The translations under genes and the position numbers were made by a program. From Lachnospiraceae bacterium (GTDB lineage Bacteria; Bacillota; Clostridia; Lachnospirales; Lachnospiraceae), in NCBI GenBank assembly GCA_021204285.1, contig JAJPZP010000081.1, forward strand, positions 1 to 11,761: a DNA stretch of 11,761 nt, in the 5' to 3' direction. The first letter of the stretch is position 1. Each line of letters opens with the position of its first letter. A model generated the notes under the pieces. It ran no database searches. It was given only the letters and a program-made list of their open reading frames with translations, and was not told where the DNA came from. This document shows positions 1-7,098 of the stretch, piece after piece.

Positions 1-759
1 CAGCCACATCATGAACAGAATCAGGGTGGTCAGGCTCCCATACATGCTGGCCACACTGCTGTACTCGATGTAGATGGAAAAGCAAAAAGAAAAGAGATAG
101 CAGGCCACCGCCGCAAATATCGCGCCTGGAAGCTGCTCTGAAAAATGTCTCCGCTCCCCCGGCTCGTGGCCCGGCAGTACCCGGTAGATGACCGCGAAGA
201 AAAGTATGAATGCAGCGAGCATCAGCACCAGCCGGAATGAGAGCACCAGACCCGTAAATGCAGCGACGAACGGCAAATACAGCGTCACCAGCTCGTGAAT
301 GCTGTTTCCAAATACGACCATCAGGAGTGAGGCCAGCACCAGCACAACAAAGAGCAGGGCGAAGAGCGTCCCCCGCGCGCGCATGAACAGGTAATTCCGG
401 TTCTTTCTGCCACAGATAGAATTCATTCCACGGTTCAGCGCCATGAAACTTTTTCCCGCCGACCAGGCCGTCACCAGAGCAGACAGAGAGATGGCCGCAA
501 TTGCCCGGCTGTACATCTCATCGATAATGCTCATCACCCAGCTCTGAAATCCGGCCGGAATAAAGCTCTCAATCATCCCGTACAGCTCCGCCTTTTCGAT
601 GCCCGTGTACTGAATCGCTGACAGAAACAGGATAATCAGCGGCAGAAAGGAGAGCATGATAAAATACGCGGACTGCGCCGCATAGGCCCCTACATGCTTT
701 TCATCTATATCCCGTTTGATCTCCAGCGCCGTTCCGACCAGCCTGCTCAGATTTTTCAT
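1..759 (-). CDS. YihY/virulence factor BrkB family membrane protein (3' end outside window)
   Basis: This is an integral membrane protein of the YihY/BrkB family (formerly mis-assigned as RNase BN); its transport or envelope role is not established. The 253 residues in the window open with a cytoplasmic N-terminus, then GAYAAQSAYFIMLSFLPL (residues 24-41), the family's typical first-span signature. LVTAWSAGKSFMALNRGMN (95-113) matches the family's conserved W-S-x-x-x-G-x-x-A-x-x-x-G-x-N stretch. Further hydrophobic spans lie near 132-150, 160-192 and 210-233, and another begins near 241. The frame is open to the window edge, so the C-terminus is missing; family members are usually about 270-320 residues. 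ATG at 759 is preceded by an AGGGGAG ribosome site about 5 nt away. It starts 56 nt after the spoIID-like gene with no terminator between, so the two are probably co-transcribed. Confidence 0.88.
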   Translation of the reverse strand, partial: MKNLSRLVGTALEIKRDIDEKHVGAYAAQSAYFIMLSFLPLIILFLSAIQYTGIEKAELYGMIESFIPAGFQSWVMSIIDEMYSRAIAAISLSALVTAWSAGKSFMALNRGMNSICGRKNRNYLFMRARGTLFALLFVVLVLASLLMVVFGNSIHELVTLYLPFVAAFTGLVLSFRLVLMLAAFILFFAVIYRVLPGHEPGERRHFSEQLPGAIFAAVACYLFSFCFSIYIEYSSVASMYGSLTTLILFMMWL

Positions 760-815
760 GTACACTCCCCTGTCCGCGACCGTTCACATACTGTCCTTCT
801 ACATTTATACCCTGT

Positions 816-2144
816 CTACTCCAAAATAGCAAGCCTTACATCCGTATAAAAATAGTTCAGGATCTCCTCATAGCCTGCTCCCTGCTCCGCAAGCAGCCGC
901 GCCCCGTTCTGACTCATCCCTGCTCCATGGCCATAACCGCCGCCGTAAATCTGATAGCCGCTTAACTTTCCATCCTCATAGACGTCCTCCAGCACAAAGT
1001 AGCCGCTCGGCAGCAGATCGCCGCCAGCCACATCTGTCCCGTCGTTTTTGTGAACCGCCCCGCCCGGGACGCCCAGCATCAGCCGAATATTGTACTCATA
1101 CTGAACTTTCAGCGTTCCTTCCGTCCCTTCGATCAACAGCTCCAGCGCTGCTCCGCCCGTATTTCTTCCGCTGATCTCTGCTCTTCTGATCTCACCGATG
1201 CTTTCCCGCGCCGTCGGCACATAGTCGTCTCCATCTTTCAGAAGAATCCCTTTCTCCGACTTAAGAGAACGTATCCGAATCCATTTTTCCACATTTTTCT
1301 GAATCTGCTCCAGGGAAACATAAGCGTTCCACCGATACCAGGGTTCCGAGATCTCAAGATCGCCCGCCCGCTTGCTGCGAATAAACTCCGTGAAGGTCTC
1401 TTCATCCGTCAGGTCCGGTATATGCTCCGACTCTCCGACATTGATCCCTGCTATGTAAGGTGTAAGGCTGCTGTCACCGTCCTCCCAGATATTTTCGTCG
1501 GTTGTGACGCCGCAGGAGGTTGCAAAATAATAAGCCTTTACCGGATTGTCGCCATAGAGCAGGATCTGCCCCGCCGTTGCCTCCACCGCTGCATTCGTCG
1601 TCTCCTGGCTGTCGACGCTGCCATAAACCTGATAGGATGTGCTGTCATCCACATGCGCCTCATACTCCGGATACGCATACTCCTGCATCTGCCAGACCGC
1701 GTAGGTGCGCGCGCAGACCGCCTGCGCTTTCAGCGCTTCTGCTGCCCAGCCGGAAGGCATCTCACTCAGCACGACCAGCCGCAGATACTCCTCCAGAGGA
1801 ACCTCGTTCACGATCACCCAGCCTGCACTCTCCTCGTAACAGGTAAGAGTTCCCGGATACTCACGGTCCAGCTCTTTGCTCTCGTGATAAATGCTACCGT
1901 TGTCCGAGAGCAGCAACACCCGGATCTGCGCGCCCGCCCCCGGCAGAGACCACGTTTCCTCCGGAGGCGCCTGCTCCTCCTCTTCCGTATCATCAGCTGA
2001 TCGTTCGAGCCGCTCAGCCTCCTGCGATTCCTGCCTCTCTTTGTCCGCTCCGGACCTGTCCGACGTGTCCGCAAGCAAAAAGAGCAGGAAGGCGCCTGCA
2101 AGCGCGAGCAGCATCGCTTTCCGCTTCAAAGTCTCCCGATACAA
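816..2144 (-). CDS. SpoIID/LytB-domain protein (probable septal/forespore peptidoglycan lytic transglycosylase)
   Basis: SpoIID-domain proteins cleave glycan strands as lytic transglycosylases; classical SpoIID acts in septal thinning and engulfment during sporulation. With the start chosen here (442 aa) there is one N-terminal membrane anchor (about 11-24), an acidic Glu/Asp-rich linker (30-62), then the SpoIID domain. EMPSGWAAEALKAQAVCARTYA (about 128-149, in two adjoining pieces EMPSGWAAEALK and AQAVCARTYA) carries the expected catalytic Glu136. ATSCGVT lies at 208-214 and the hallmark GYGHGAGMSQNGA at 402-414. The frame is open upstream to a TTG at 2264 and an ATG at 2231, but those starts fall in the end of the 6S RNA or in the loop of its terminator-like hairpin. 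TTG at 2144 has GGGAGG 5 nt upstream and gives a compact Lys/Arg-flanked signal anchor, so I prefer it. It could be a SpoIID paralogue rather than SpoIID itself. The stop is TAG. Confidence 0.85.
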   Translation of the reverse strand: MYRETLKRKAMLLALAGAFLLFLLADTSDRSGADKERQESQEAERLERSADDTEEEEQAPPEETWSLPGAGAQIRVLLLSDNGSIYHESKELDREYPGTLTCYEESAGWVIVNEVPLEEYLRLVVLSEMPSGWAAEALKAQAVCARTYAVWQMQEYAYPEYEAHVDDSTSYQVYGSVDSQETTNAAVEATAGQILLYGDNPVKAYYFATSCGVTTDENIWEDGDSSLTPYIAGINVGESEHIPDLTDEETFTEFIRSKRAGDLEISEPWYRWNAYVSLEQIQKNVEKWIRIRSLKSEKGILLKDGDDYVPTARESIGEIRRAEISGRNTGGAALELLIEGTEGTLKVQYEYNIRLMLGVPGGAVHKNDGTDVAGGDLLPSGYFVLEDVYEDGKLSGYQIYGGGYGHGAGMSQNGARLLAEQGAGYEEILNYFYTDVRLAILE

Positions 2145-2210
2145 ATTTCCCTCCCGGAATTCCGGCTGGACAGGAATCCATACCCATACCGGACGCCCGT
2201 CTGCCTGGAC

Positions 2211-2246
2211 AAGAAACGGGTATCGCGGCATGCGCCGTGATACCCG
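2211..2246 (-). terminator. Rho-independent terminator-like hairpin after 6S RNA
   Basis: On the minus strand a 13-position stem (2234-2246 with 2217-2229, one A-C mismatch) closes a 4-nt loop and is followed by TTTCTT. It starts about 11 nt after the predicted 3' end of mature 6S RNA, so it fits as the transcription stop, with the 3' end then trimmed. The U-tract is short, so some read-through into the spoIID-like gene is plausible. Confidence 0.6.
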
Positions 2247-2256
2247 ATATCTTTCG

Positions 2257-2447
2257 TTTCCCAAAGTGCCGTTCCCCGTATTTTGACGCCTAGCCCAAAA
2301 GCCAGGTGGGTAACCTCAACAGACGTTCAGCCTTCCACTGGCGTCCAAAAGGACGGAGGCTTGACATCCGGCCTGAAATGTTGGAATCCCATGAACGTAA
2401 ATGTAGGTTCAAAATGACGGAGCTGTCGCACACCCCAGGAAATCCAT
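2257..2447 (-). ncRNA. ssrS: 6S RNA (RNA polymerase sigma-A regulator)
   Basis: 6S RNA mimics an open promoter and holds the housekeeping RNA polymerase holoenzyme in stationary phase. Seen here is an RNA of about 190 nt with the family's overall fold. A closing stem of 13 contiguous pairs, including several G-U, joins 2430-2442 to 2257-2269. A second stem joins 2409-2420 to 2276-2286 with one bulged base. A large central bubble follows, then an irregular apical arm ending in a GUCC-UUUU-GGAC hairpin (2343-2354). Length, unbranched rod shape, central bubble and strong own promoter all fit 6S; there is no SRP-RNA GGAA tetraloop or tmRNA feature. The 5' end is placed about 7 nt after the -10 box, and the 3' end at the base of the closing stem. 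Identity rests on structure and recall of clostridial 6S sequence, not on a covariance search. Confidence 0.82.
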
Positions 2448-2453
2448 GAATCT

Positions 2454-2482
2454 AGTATACCCCATTTCCTGCGCTTTGACAA
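2454..2482 (-). promoter_or_regulatory. Sigma-A promoter of 6S RNA
   Basis: On the minus strand, -35 TTGTCA (2477-2482) and -10 TATACT (2454-2459) are separated by exactly 17 bp; each hexamer is 5 of 6 to consensus. It points straight into the 6S RNA. The stretch 2483-2587 upstream holds two further -10-like hexamers (TATACT, TATAAT) without good -35 partners, and otherwise nothing I can identify. Confidence 0.8.
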
Positions 2483-2587
2483 CCGTGTCGCCTGAAAAAG
2501 TATAACAAAAATCCTGCAGGCCATGGTTCATTATATGAGCAGCCGGATGCATATATTCTTGTCTTTCATTTGTGCGCTCAATATTTT

Positions 2588-2617
2588 AAAAAAAAGAAGC
2601 CCCATGTCGAGGCTTCT
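2588..2617 (-). terminator. Rho-independent terminator of pckA
   Basis: The stem AGAAGCC/GGCTTCT (2611-2617 with 2595-2601) closes a 9-nt loop and is followed on the minus strand by eight T residues. It starts 25 nt after the pckA stop codon and separates pckA from the 6S gene. Confidence 0.88.
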
Positions 2618-2641
2618 TTCTTATTACTATTATTTACCAGA

Positions 2642-4255
2642 TTACAGCTGCGGGCCTGCCGGTACCAGCGCCTTGCCGGCCTCGTTGTACTCATATTTCT
2701 TGAAGTTCTTGATAAAACGCTCCGCGAGGTCCTTCGCCTTCGCATCCCACTCGGAAGCGTCCGCATAGGTGTCGCGTGGATCGAGGATACCGGTGTCCAC
2801 GCCCTCGAGCTCAGTCGGCACTTCGAGATTGAAGTACGGGATCTTCTTGGTCGGTGCGCTGAGGATCGCACCACCCAGGATCGCGTCGATGATGCCGCGG
2901 GTATCCTTGATGGAGATACGCTTACCGGTTCCGTTCCATCCGGTATTGACAAGGTAAGCCTTCGCACCGCTCTTCTCCATTCTCTTCACAAGCTCCTCCG
3001 CATACTTCGTCGGATGCAGCTCCAGGAACGCCTGACCGAAGCAGGCGGAGAAGGTCGGGGTCGGCTCGATGATGCCGCGCTCCGTGCCGGCAAGATTTGC
3101 CGTCAAAACGCACAGGAAGTAATACTGCGTCTGCTCCGGAGTCAGGATCGACACGGGCGGAAGTACGCCAAACGCATCAGCGGAGAGGAAGATCACGTTC
3201 TTCGCCTCCGGTGCTGCAGAGATCGGACGAACCTTCTTCACGATCTTCTCGATATGCTCGATCGGATAAGATACGCGGGTATTCTCGGTCACGCTCTTGT
3301 CAGCAAAATCGATCTTTCCGTTCTCATCGAGCGTCACGTTCTCAAGAAGCGCGTTGCGCTTGATTGCATTATAGATATCCGGCTCAGACTCCTTGTCAAG
3401 ATTGATGACCTTCGCATAGCAGCCGCCCTCGAAGTTGAACACACCGTTATCATCCCAGCCGTGCTCGTCATCGCCGATCAGCAAACGCTTCGGATCGGTG
3501 GAGAGCGTCGTCTTGCCGGTTCCGGAAAGGCCGAAGAAGATCGCAGTGTTCTCACCGTTCATATCGGTGTTCGCCGAGCAGTGCATCGCGGCGATGCCTT
3601 TCAGCGGCAGATAGTAGTTCATCATGGAGAAGAGACCCTTCTTCATCTCTCCGCCGTACCAGGTATTCAGGATGACCTGCTCGCGGCTCGTGATATTGAA
3701 CATCGCAACTGTCTCAGAGTGCAGGCCAAGCTCCTTATAGTTCTCCACCTTCGCCTTGGAGGCATTGTAGCAGATGAAATCCGGCTCAAAATTCTCGAGC
3801 TCCTCGTCAGTCGGGATGATGAACATATTCTTGATGAAATGTGCCTGCCAGGCCACTTCCATGATAAAGCGGATCGCCATACGGCTGTCCTTGTTCGCAC
3901 CACAGAAGCAGTCGACGACAAAGAGTCTCTTTCCAGAAAGCTCTTTCTTCGCGATATCCTTGCAGGCCTCCCAGGCCTCTTTGCTGGCCGGATGGTTGTC
4001 GTTCGGATACTCCGGCGTCATCCACCATACGGTGTCCTTCGAATTCTCATCCATGACAATGAATTTATCCTGTGGAGAACGGCCTGTGTAGATACCGGTC
4101 ATAACATTGACTGCTCCGAGCTCGCTGACCTGTCCTTTGTCATAGCCTGTGAGCTCCGGCTTCGTCTCCTCCTCGAACAAAGTCTCAAAAGACGGATTAT
4201 GTACGATTTCAGTTGTTTCCGTGATCCCATACTTTGTCAGATCGATCTTTGCCAT
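2642..4255 (-). CDS. pckA: Phosphoenolpyruvate carboxykinase (ATP)
   Basis: This cytosolic enzyme interconverts oxaloacetate + ATP and PEP + CO2 + ADP (EC 4.1.1.49); in anaerobes it serves gluconeogenesis or CO2-fixing ATP production. The 537 residues match the usual ATP-type length. Visible motifs are TGRSPQDKF (57-65, substrate Arg59), WYGGEMKKG (199-207, metal-site lysine), MHCSAN (224-229, metal-ligand His225), P-loop [11 protein letters not shown] (242-252, Lys248), IGDDEHGW (260-267, metal-binding Asp263) and NTRVSYP (325-331, Arg327). The ATP-type P-loop and the length exclude the larger GTP-dependent enzyme. The open frame extends 25 codons further upstream, but ATG 4255 fits the conserved N-terminus ([10 protein letters not shown]) and has an AGAGG ribosome site about 10 nt away. 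It has its own promoter and terminator. The stop is TAA. Confidence 0.97.
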   Translation of the reverse strand: MAKIDLTKYGITETTEIVHNPSFETLFEEETKPELTGYDKGQVSELGAVNVMTGIYTGRSPQDKFIVMDENSKDTVWWMTPEYPNDNHPASKEAWEACKDIAKKELSGKRLFVVDCFCGANKDSRMAIRFIMEVAWQAHFIKNMFIIPTDEELENFEPDFICYNASKAKVENYKELGLHSETVAMFNITSREQVILNTWYGGEMKKGLFSMMNYYLPLKGIAAMHCSANTDMNGENTAIFFGLSGTGKTTLSTDPKRLLIGDDEHGWDDNGVFNFEGGCYAKVINLDKESEPDIYNAIKRNALLENVTLDENGKIDFADKSVTENTRVSYPIEHIEKIVKKVRPISAAPEAKNVIFLSADAFGVLPPVSILTPEQTQYYFLCVLTANLAGTERGIIEPTPTFSACFGQAFLELHPTKYAEELVKRMEKSGAKAYLVNTGWNGTGKRISIKDTRGIIDAILGGAILSAPTKKIPYFNLEVPTELEGVDTGILDPRDTYADASEWDAKAKDLAERFIKNFKKYEYNEAGKALVPAGPQL

Positions 4256-4333
4256 ACTTCTCTTACCTCTTTCTTTATTCTGTGTATTGTTTATTACTGA
4301 GCTCCCTGCCTGATTCTGAGCCCACCACATCTT

Positions 4334-4366
4334 ATTTTACATATGGTGATAGAAAAGTCAAGTCAA
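4334..4366 (-). promoter_or_regulatory. Probable sigma-A promoter(s) of pckA
   Basis: Two overlapping TTGACT -35 boxes occur on the minus strand (4361-4366 and 4356-4361). The second pairs with TAAAAT (4334-4339) at 16 bp; the first pairs with TATGTA at 17 bp. The -35 region overlaps the TGA stop of the upstream small membrane protein gene (4363-4365). The resulting leader of about 75 nt shows no known riboswitch. Confidence 0.6.
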
Positions 4367-4707
4367 AAGTATTTTGCGGAAGCGCGTTTCGCCATGATCG
4401 CATACCAGACCAGACAGCCGAACATCACAATCATAAGAACCCAATACAGGCTGTTTACCTCAACCAGGTAAGTATTGATCAGGGATACGACTCCATAAGC
4501 AACCATAACGCCACCCATCGCAGAAAGCCTCGGCGACATTTCCGACGCATAGGCCGGCAGATCCTTGCATGATTCCGGCTTCGTATCCTTTGCCAGCAGG
4601 AATGTCTGAACAATCTTGCCCTGCGCTTTCAGCACATAGGCCGAATACAGCGCATACACACCGCAGGCAAGTATCAGGATATCCATAAAGCTCCACATCG
4701 TATCCAT
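4363..4707 (-). CDS. Small three-span membrane protein of unknown function
   Basis: I do not recognise a named family. The 114-residue product has a hydrophobic segment at about 6-26, a polar loop with LLAKDTKPESCKDLP (37-51), and spans at about 65-83 and 87-105, ending in a short basic tail (AKRASAKYF). ATG 4707 has a textbook GGAGG 7 nt upstream, so the longer open frame to 4773 is not needed. It begins 11 nt after the threonine synthase stop, and its ribosome site abuts that stop, so it is almost certainly co-transcribed and perhaps translationally coupled. The pairing with thrC might hint at a role linked to amino-acid metabolism or transport, but that is guesswork. Transcription could run on into pckA because no terminator follows. 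Confidence 0.82.
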   Translation of the reverse strand: MDTMWSFMDILILACGVYALYSAYVLKAQGKIVQTFLLAKDTKPESCKDLPAYASEMSPRLSAMGGVMVAYGVVSLINTYLVEVNSLYWVLMIVMFGCLVWYAIMAKRASAKYF

Positions 4708-4718
4708 ATATGTTCCTC

Positions 4719-5126
4719 CTACCTGACGCCGAGAAAGTCTCTGACCGTCTGCTCCATATCCTGCACTTCGCAAACCGTTCTGTGACGCACGGGTGCACTG
4801 CGAATCTCCTCAATTGCGTTCGGTATCGCTGTACCGGAAAGCGCCTTCAGTTCATCCACCAGCTCAAAGTCACTCATCTTTCCGTACTTTTCCGCGTCAA
4901 TAGCCTCCATCACACTGCGTGTGAATTTATAAGGACTCGCCGTGGAGGCAATCACTGTCGTCCTCTTATCTCCGGTCTCCTCCCGGTACTTCCGGTACGC
5001 GCAGGCCGCCACCGAAGTGTGCGGATCCATCACATAGCCGTCCTCCTGCCAGGCACTGCGAATCGTCTCTGCCGACTCCGGCTCTGAGGCGAAATACCCG
5101 CAGAAATCCTGAAGCTGCTCCCGCAT
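4719..5126 (-). CDS. thrC: Threonine synthase, C-terminal fragment downstream of the amber codon
   Basis: These 135 residues match the threonine synthase C-terminus: the TVIASTASPYKFTRSVM block and the final EEIRSAPVRHRTVC region are typical. The first ATG after the amber codon (5126) has no ribosome site, so independent translation is unlikely and the piece would appear only by read-through. It is in the same frame as the upstream fragment, separated by the stop plus five codons. Confidence 0.6.
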   Translation of the reverse strand: MREQLQDFCGYFASEPESAETIRSAWQEDGYVMDPHTSVAACAYRKYREETGDKRTTVIASTASPYKFTRSVMEAIDAEKYGKMSDFELVDELKALSGTAIPNAIEEIRSAPVRHRTVCEVQDMEQTVRDFLGVR

Positions 5127-5141
5127 GGCCGTCGTGAGCGT

Positions 5142-6212
5142 CTACTTTCCGCTCTTTGAGCGCTCCGCCATCAGCTCCGTATCTTTTCCGGCGTCCGCTC
5201 CCGCGATCCGGTAGATCAGGCGCTCGAGATTGCTGGAGATCAGGATATCCATCGATGGCGAACTCGTCAGGATGAAGGGACGGTTCTTATCATATTCGCC
5301 GGTGCGGAAGAAATCGTAGAGCACCTTATTCTCATTGGATGCACACACAAGTTTCGCGATCGGCAGCCCCATCAGCTTCGCATAATATGCTGCGAGGATA
5401 TTTCCAAAGTTGCCGGTTGGCACGACGACGTTGATCTCCTCCCCGTCCGCGATCTCGCCGCGCGCAAGCAGCTGCACATAGGCATACACATAGTAGACAA
5501 CCTGCGGCACCAGACGGCCAATATTGATCGAGTTCGCGCTCGAAAACTGGAAACCTGCCGCGTCCAGCTCTTTCTCCAGCTCCTCATCCCCGAAAATCAC
5601 CTTGACGCCGTTCTGCGCGTCGTCAAAATTGCCGTGAATGCCGACGACCAGCGTATTGTCGCCCTTCTGCGTCACCATCTGCTTCTCCTGGATCGGGCTC
5701 ACACCGTCCTTCGGATAAAATACGATAATCCGCGTGCCCGGCACATCTGCGAAACCGGCCAGCGCAGCCTTCCCGGTATCGCCGGAGGTCGCGGTCAGGA
5801 TCACAATCTCATTTTTGATCTGATTTTTCTTCGCCGCCGTCGTCATCAGATGCGGCAGAATTGAGAGCGCCATATCCTTGAAAGCAATCGTCGCCCCGTG
5901 GAAGAGCTCCAGATGCCAGGCACCTCCCACTTTCACAAGCGGCGCAATCTCCTCCGTATCAAACTTCTCATCATACGCGCCCGCGATGCAGCCTTTAAGC
6001 TCCTCTTCCGTAAAATCGGTCAGGAACAGGCGCATCACCTCGTAGGCCAGCTCCCGGTAATTCATCCCGGCAAGTGTGCGAAGGTCGCAGGAAAGCTGCG
6101 GGACCTCGGTCGGCACGAACAGTCCGCCGTCGTGCGCAAGTCCCTGCAGGATCGCCTGGGAGGCTGTGACCTCCTCCTTCGCTCCTCTTGTACTTCTGTA
6201 TAACACATCCAT
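5142..6212 (-). CDS. thrC: Threonine synthase, N-terminal 356-residue fragment upstream of the amber codon
   Basis: If translation stops at the amber codon, this 356-residue protein is made. It keeps the N-terminal threonine synthase domain (about 1-95) and most of the PLP fold. LELFHGATIAFKDMAL (101-116) carries the Schiff-base Lys112, TATSGDTGK (140-148) binds the cofactor phosphate, and VVPTGNFGNILAAYYAK lies near 265-281. It lacks the C-terminal segment that completes the fold, so normal activity is doubtful. It is intact from start to stop with no other lesion. Confidence 0.8.
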   Translation of the reverse strand: MDVLYRSTRGAKEEVTASQAILQGLAHDGGLFVPTEVPQLSCDLRTLAGMNYRELAYEVMRLFLTDFTEEELKGCIAGAYDEKFDTEEIAPLVKVGGAWHLELFHGATIAFKDMALSILPHLMTTAAKKNQIKNEIVILTATSGDTGKAALAGFADVPGTRIIVFYPKDGVSPIQEKQMVTQKGDNTLVVGIHGNFDDAQNGVKVIFGDEELEKELDAAGFQFSSANSINIGRLVPQVVYYVYAYVQLLARGEIADGEEINVVVPTGNFGNILAAYYAKLMGLPIAKLVCASNENKVLYDFFRTGEYDKNRPFILTSSPSMDILISSNLERLIYRIAGADAGKDTELMAERSKSGK

Positions 6213-6353
6213 CTTCTCGTTCCTCTTTCTGCCATTGTCTGTTTAAAGCGCGGACTCATCGGCTCACACAGACGTATACGCCGAAGCTCACGCGCCACCG
6301 TCTGCGCCTCCAAAGGCGCTTTGAACTGCCCTTCCAGTGTATCATACCGCCTC

Positions 6354-6384
6354 AAAAAAAGAAAGGGGAAACGTTCCCCTTTCT
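6354..6384 (-). terminator. Rho-independent terminator of the SleB-like gene
   Basis: The 11-bp stem AGAAAGGGGAA/TTCCCCTTTCT with a 3-nt loop is followed on the minus strand by seven T residues. It sits directly after the stop codon at 6386 and isolates the hydrolase gene from thrC. Confidence 0.92.
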
Positions 6385-6385
6385 C

Positions 6386-6952
6386 CTACAAAGTATAAAA
6401 AATATGGTTTCCGTACTCACAGACGCGGCTCAGCGCCCGGTCAAACCAGCCGCTGTCGCAGTGAATGGAGCGAAAATAGAGTGCTCCCTGCGAGATATCC
6501 TCACCGTTCAGCACACGTGTCACGGCCTGTTCGGTATCCGCTGAGACACTGACTGTATCCAGCCTTCCGTCCACCGTCGGTGAAAACTGCGCCGTCCCAT
6601 TGCTTTTCTCGTAAACGACCTCCGTCACGCTGCCCGGAAAAGCCTCGCTTTTTACACGATTCAGCACGACGCCGGCCACCAGCATCTTACCGATCATGTC
6701 TTCGCCGCCTGCTTCCGCCTCGACGATCCGCAGCAGGATCTGATATTCCTGCTCTTCCATTGTACTTTCTGTATCAACGTTCTCTCCCTCTGAACAGACC
6801 TCATCCTGAAAAGCTGTTCCCAGCTCCTCCGGAGTTCCCTCTTCCGCAGCGCAGGCGACCATCACACCCCCATTGCCCGGTTCAAAGGATACCGTGCCGA
6901 CGCTGAGAATGCTCCCCAGCAGCAGCGCGGCAAGTCGATAGCGTTTACACAT
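6386..6952 (-). CDS. Secreted cell wall hydrolase, SleB/CwlJ-type catalytic domain
   Basis: SleB/CwlJ (Hydrolase_2) enzymes cut peptidoglycan glycan strands and are best known for degrading spore cortex at germination. The 188-residue product starts with a short basic N-terminus and a hydrophobic signal segment (about 7-22), with a possible cleavage site near ACA-AE (34-37) or membrane retention. An acidic linker (37-68) leads to the catalytic domain (69-188). LLRIVEAEAGGED (73-85) contains the expected catalytic Glu, about residue 78, and GKMLVAGVVLNRVKSEAFP (88-106) and YEKSNGTAQFSPTVDG (114-129) are typical. There is no separate peptidoglycan-binding repeat, so it is not full-length SleB; a vegetative SleB-like hydrolase is equally possible. 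ATG 6952 has AAAGGAG 7 nt upstream. It is monocistronic, with promoter and terminator visible. The stop is TAG. Confidence 0.9.
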   Translation of the reverse strand: MCKRYRLAALLLGSILSVGTVSFEPGNGGVMVACAAEEGTPEELGTAFQDEVCSEGENVDTESTMEEQEYQILLRIVEAEAGGEDMIGKMLVAGVVLNRVKSEAFPGSVTEVVYEKSNGTAQFSPTVDGRLDTVSVSADTEQAVTRVLNGEDISQGALYFRSIHCDSGWFDRALSRVCEYGNHIFYTL

Positions 6953-7005
6953 ACATACACTCCTTTTCCTGTCTTTTTCTGCAGCCTGTCTGGCTACAGG
7001 TCGGC

Positions 7006-7035
7006 ATTATAAGCCGTTTCCCATCTTAAAGTCAA
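7006..7035 (-). promoter_or_regulatory. Sigma-A promoter of the SleB-like gene
   Basis: On the minus strand, -35 TTGACT (7030-7035) and a perfect -10 TATAAT (7006-7011) are 18 bp apart. Transcription would start near 7000, about 47 nt before the start codon. This is a vegetative-type promoter, not an obvious forespore sigma-G one. Confidence 0.72.
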
Positions 7036-7098
7036 CAAATTTGTTACAACTTTATTAACTATTATGACCTATTTATTTCATTTTTATGACAAAAAGGC

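Larger units (their letters stand above)
4719..6212 (-). pseudogene. thrC: Threonine synthase interrupted by an in-frame amber codon
   Basis: Read as one frame, this is a 497-codon PLP-dependent threonine synthase (O-phosphohomoserine to threonine, EC 4.2.3.1), the normal length for the family. A single TAG at 5142-5144 (codon 357) splits it; both sides are in the same frame and well conserved, with no second lesion. In relatives as I recall them, this place reads G-K-Tyr, so a one-base Tyr (TAT/TAC) to TAG change is the simplest explanation. Possible causes are a recent nonsense mutation, a sequencing error or suppressed termination. TAG is the ordinary stop of several genes here (spoIID-like, the SleB-like gene, the protein at 10415, and this gene itself), so codon reassignment is unlikely. 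ATG 6212 has AGAGGA upstream. The 140-nt leader 6213-6353 shows a palindromic hairpin (6304-6319) but no clear promoter or T-box. Confidence 0.85.

Noticed and set aside
1050..2000. Plus-strand open frame (316 codons) opposite the spoIID-like gene
   Set aside because: It lies antisense to a clear SpoIID domain with strong motifs; its composition is arginine-rich and there is no family match by eye.
2211..2482. SRP RNA, tmRNA or RNase P RNA instead of 6S
   Set aside because: No SRP GGAA/AGCA core, no tmRNA tag frame or tRNA-like end, and far too short for RNase P; the unbranched rod with a central bubble fits 6S.
2483..2587. Possible second promoter or small gene between pckA and 6S
   Set aside because: Isolated TATAAT and TATACT hexamers exist but no acceptable -35 is at the right distance, and no coding frame with a ribosome site is present.
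2570..4300. Long plus-strand open frame (576 codons) opposite pckA
   Set aside because: It is an exact antisense shadow of a well-supported enzyme, low in complexity (Leu/Arg/Ile rich), with no ribosome site and no recognisable domain; it stays open because of pckA codon bias.
5142..5144. Pyrrolysine or genome-wide UAG recoding as the explanation for the thrC amber codon
   Set aside because: UAG is used as the ordinary terminal stop of at least four genes in the window, and the site shows no obvious insertion element; a nonsense mutation or sequence error is simpler.
6062..6355. Minus-strand frame of 97 codons overlapping the thrC start
   Set aside because: It starts at a TTG right after the upstream terminator's U-tract with no ribosome site, and most of it is the wrong frame of thrC.
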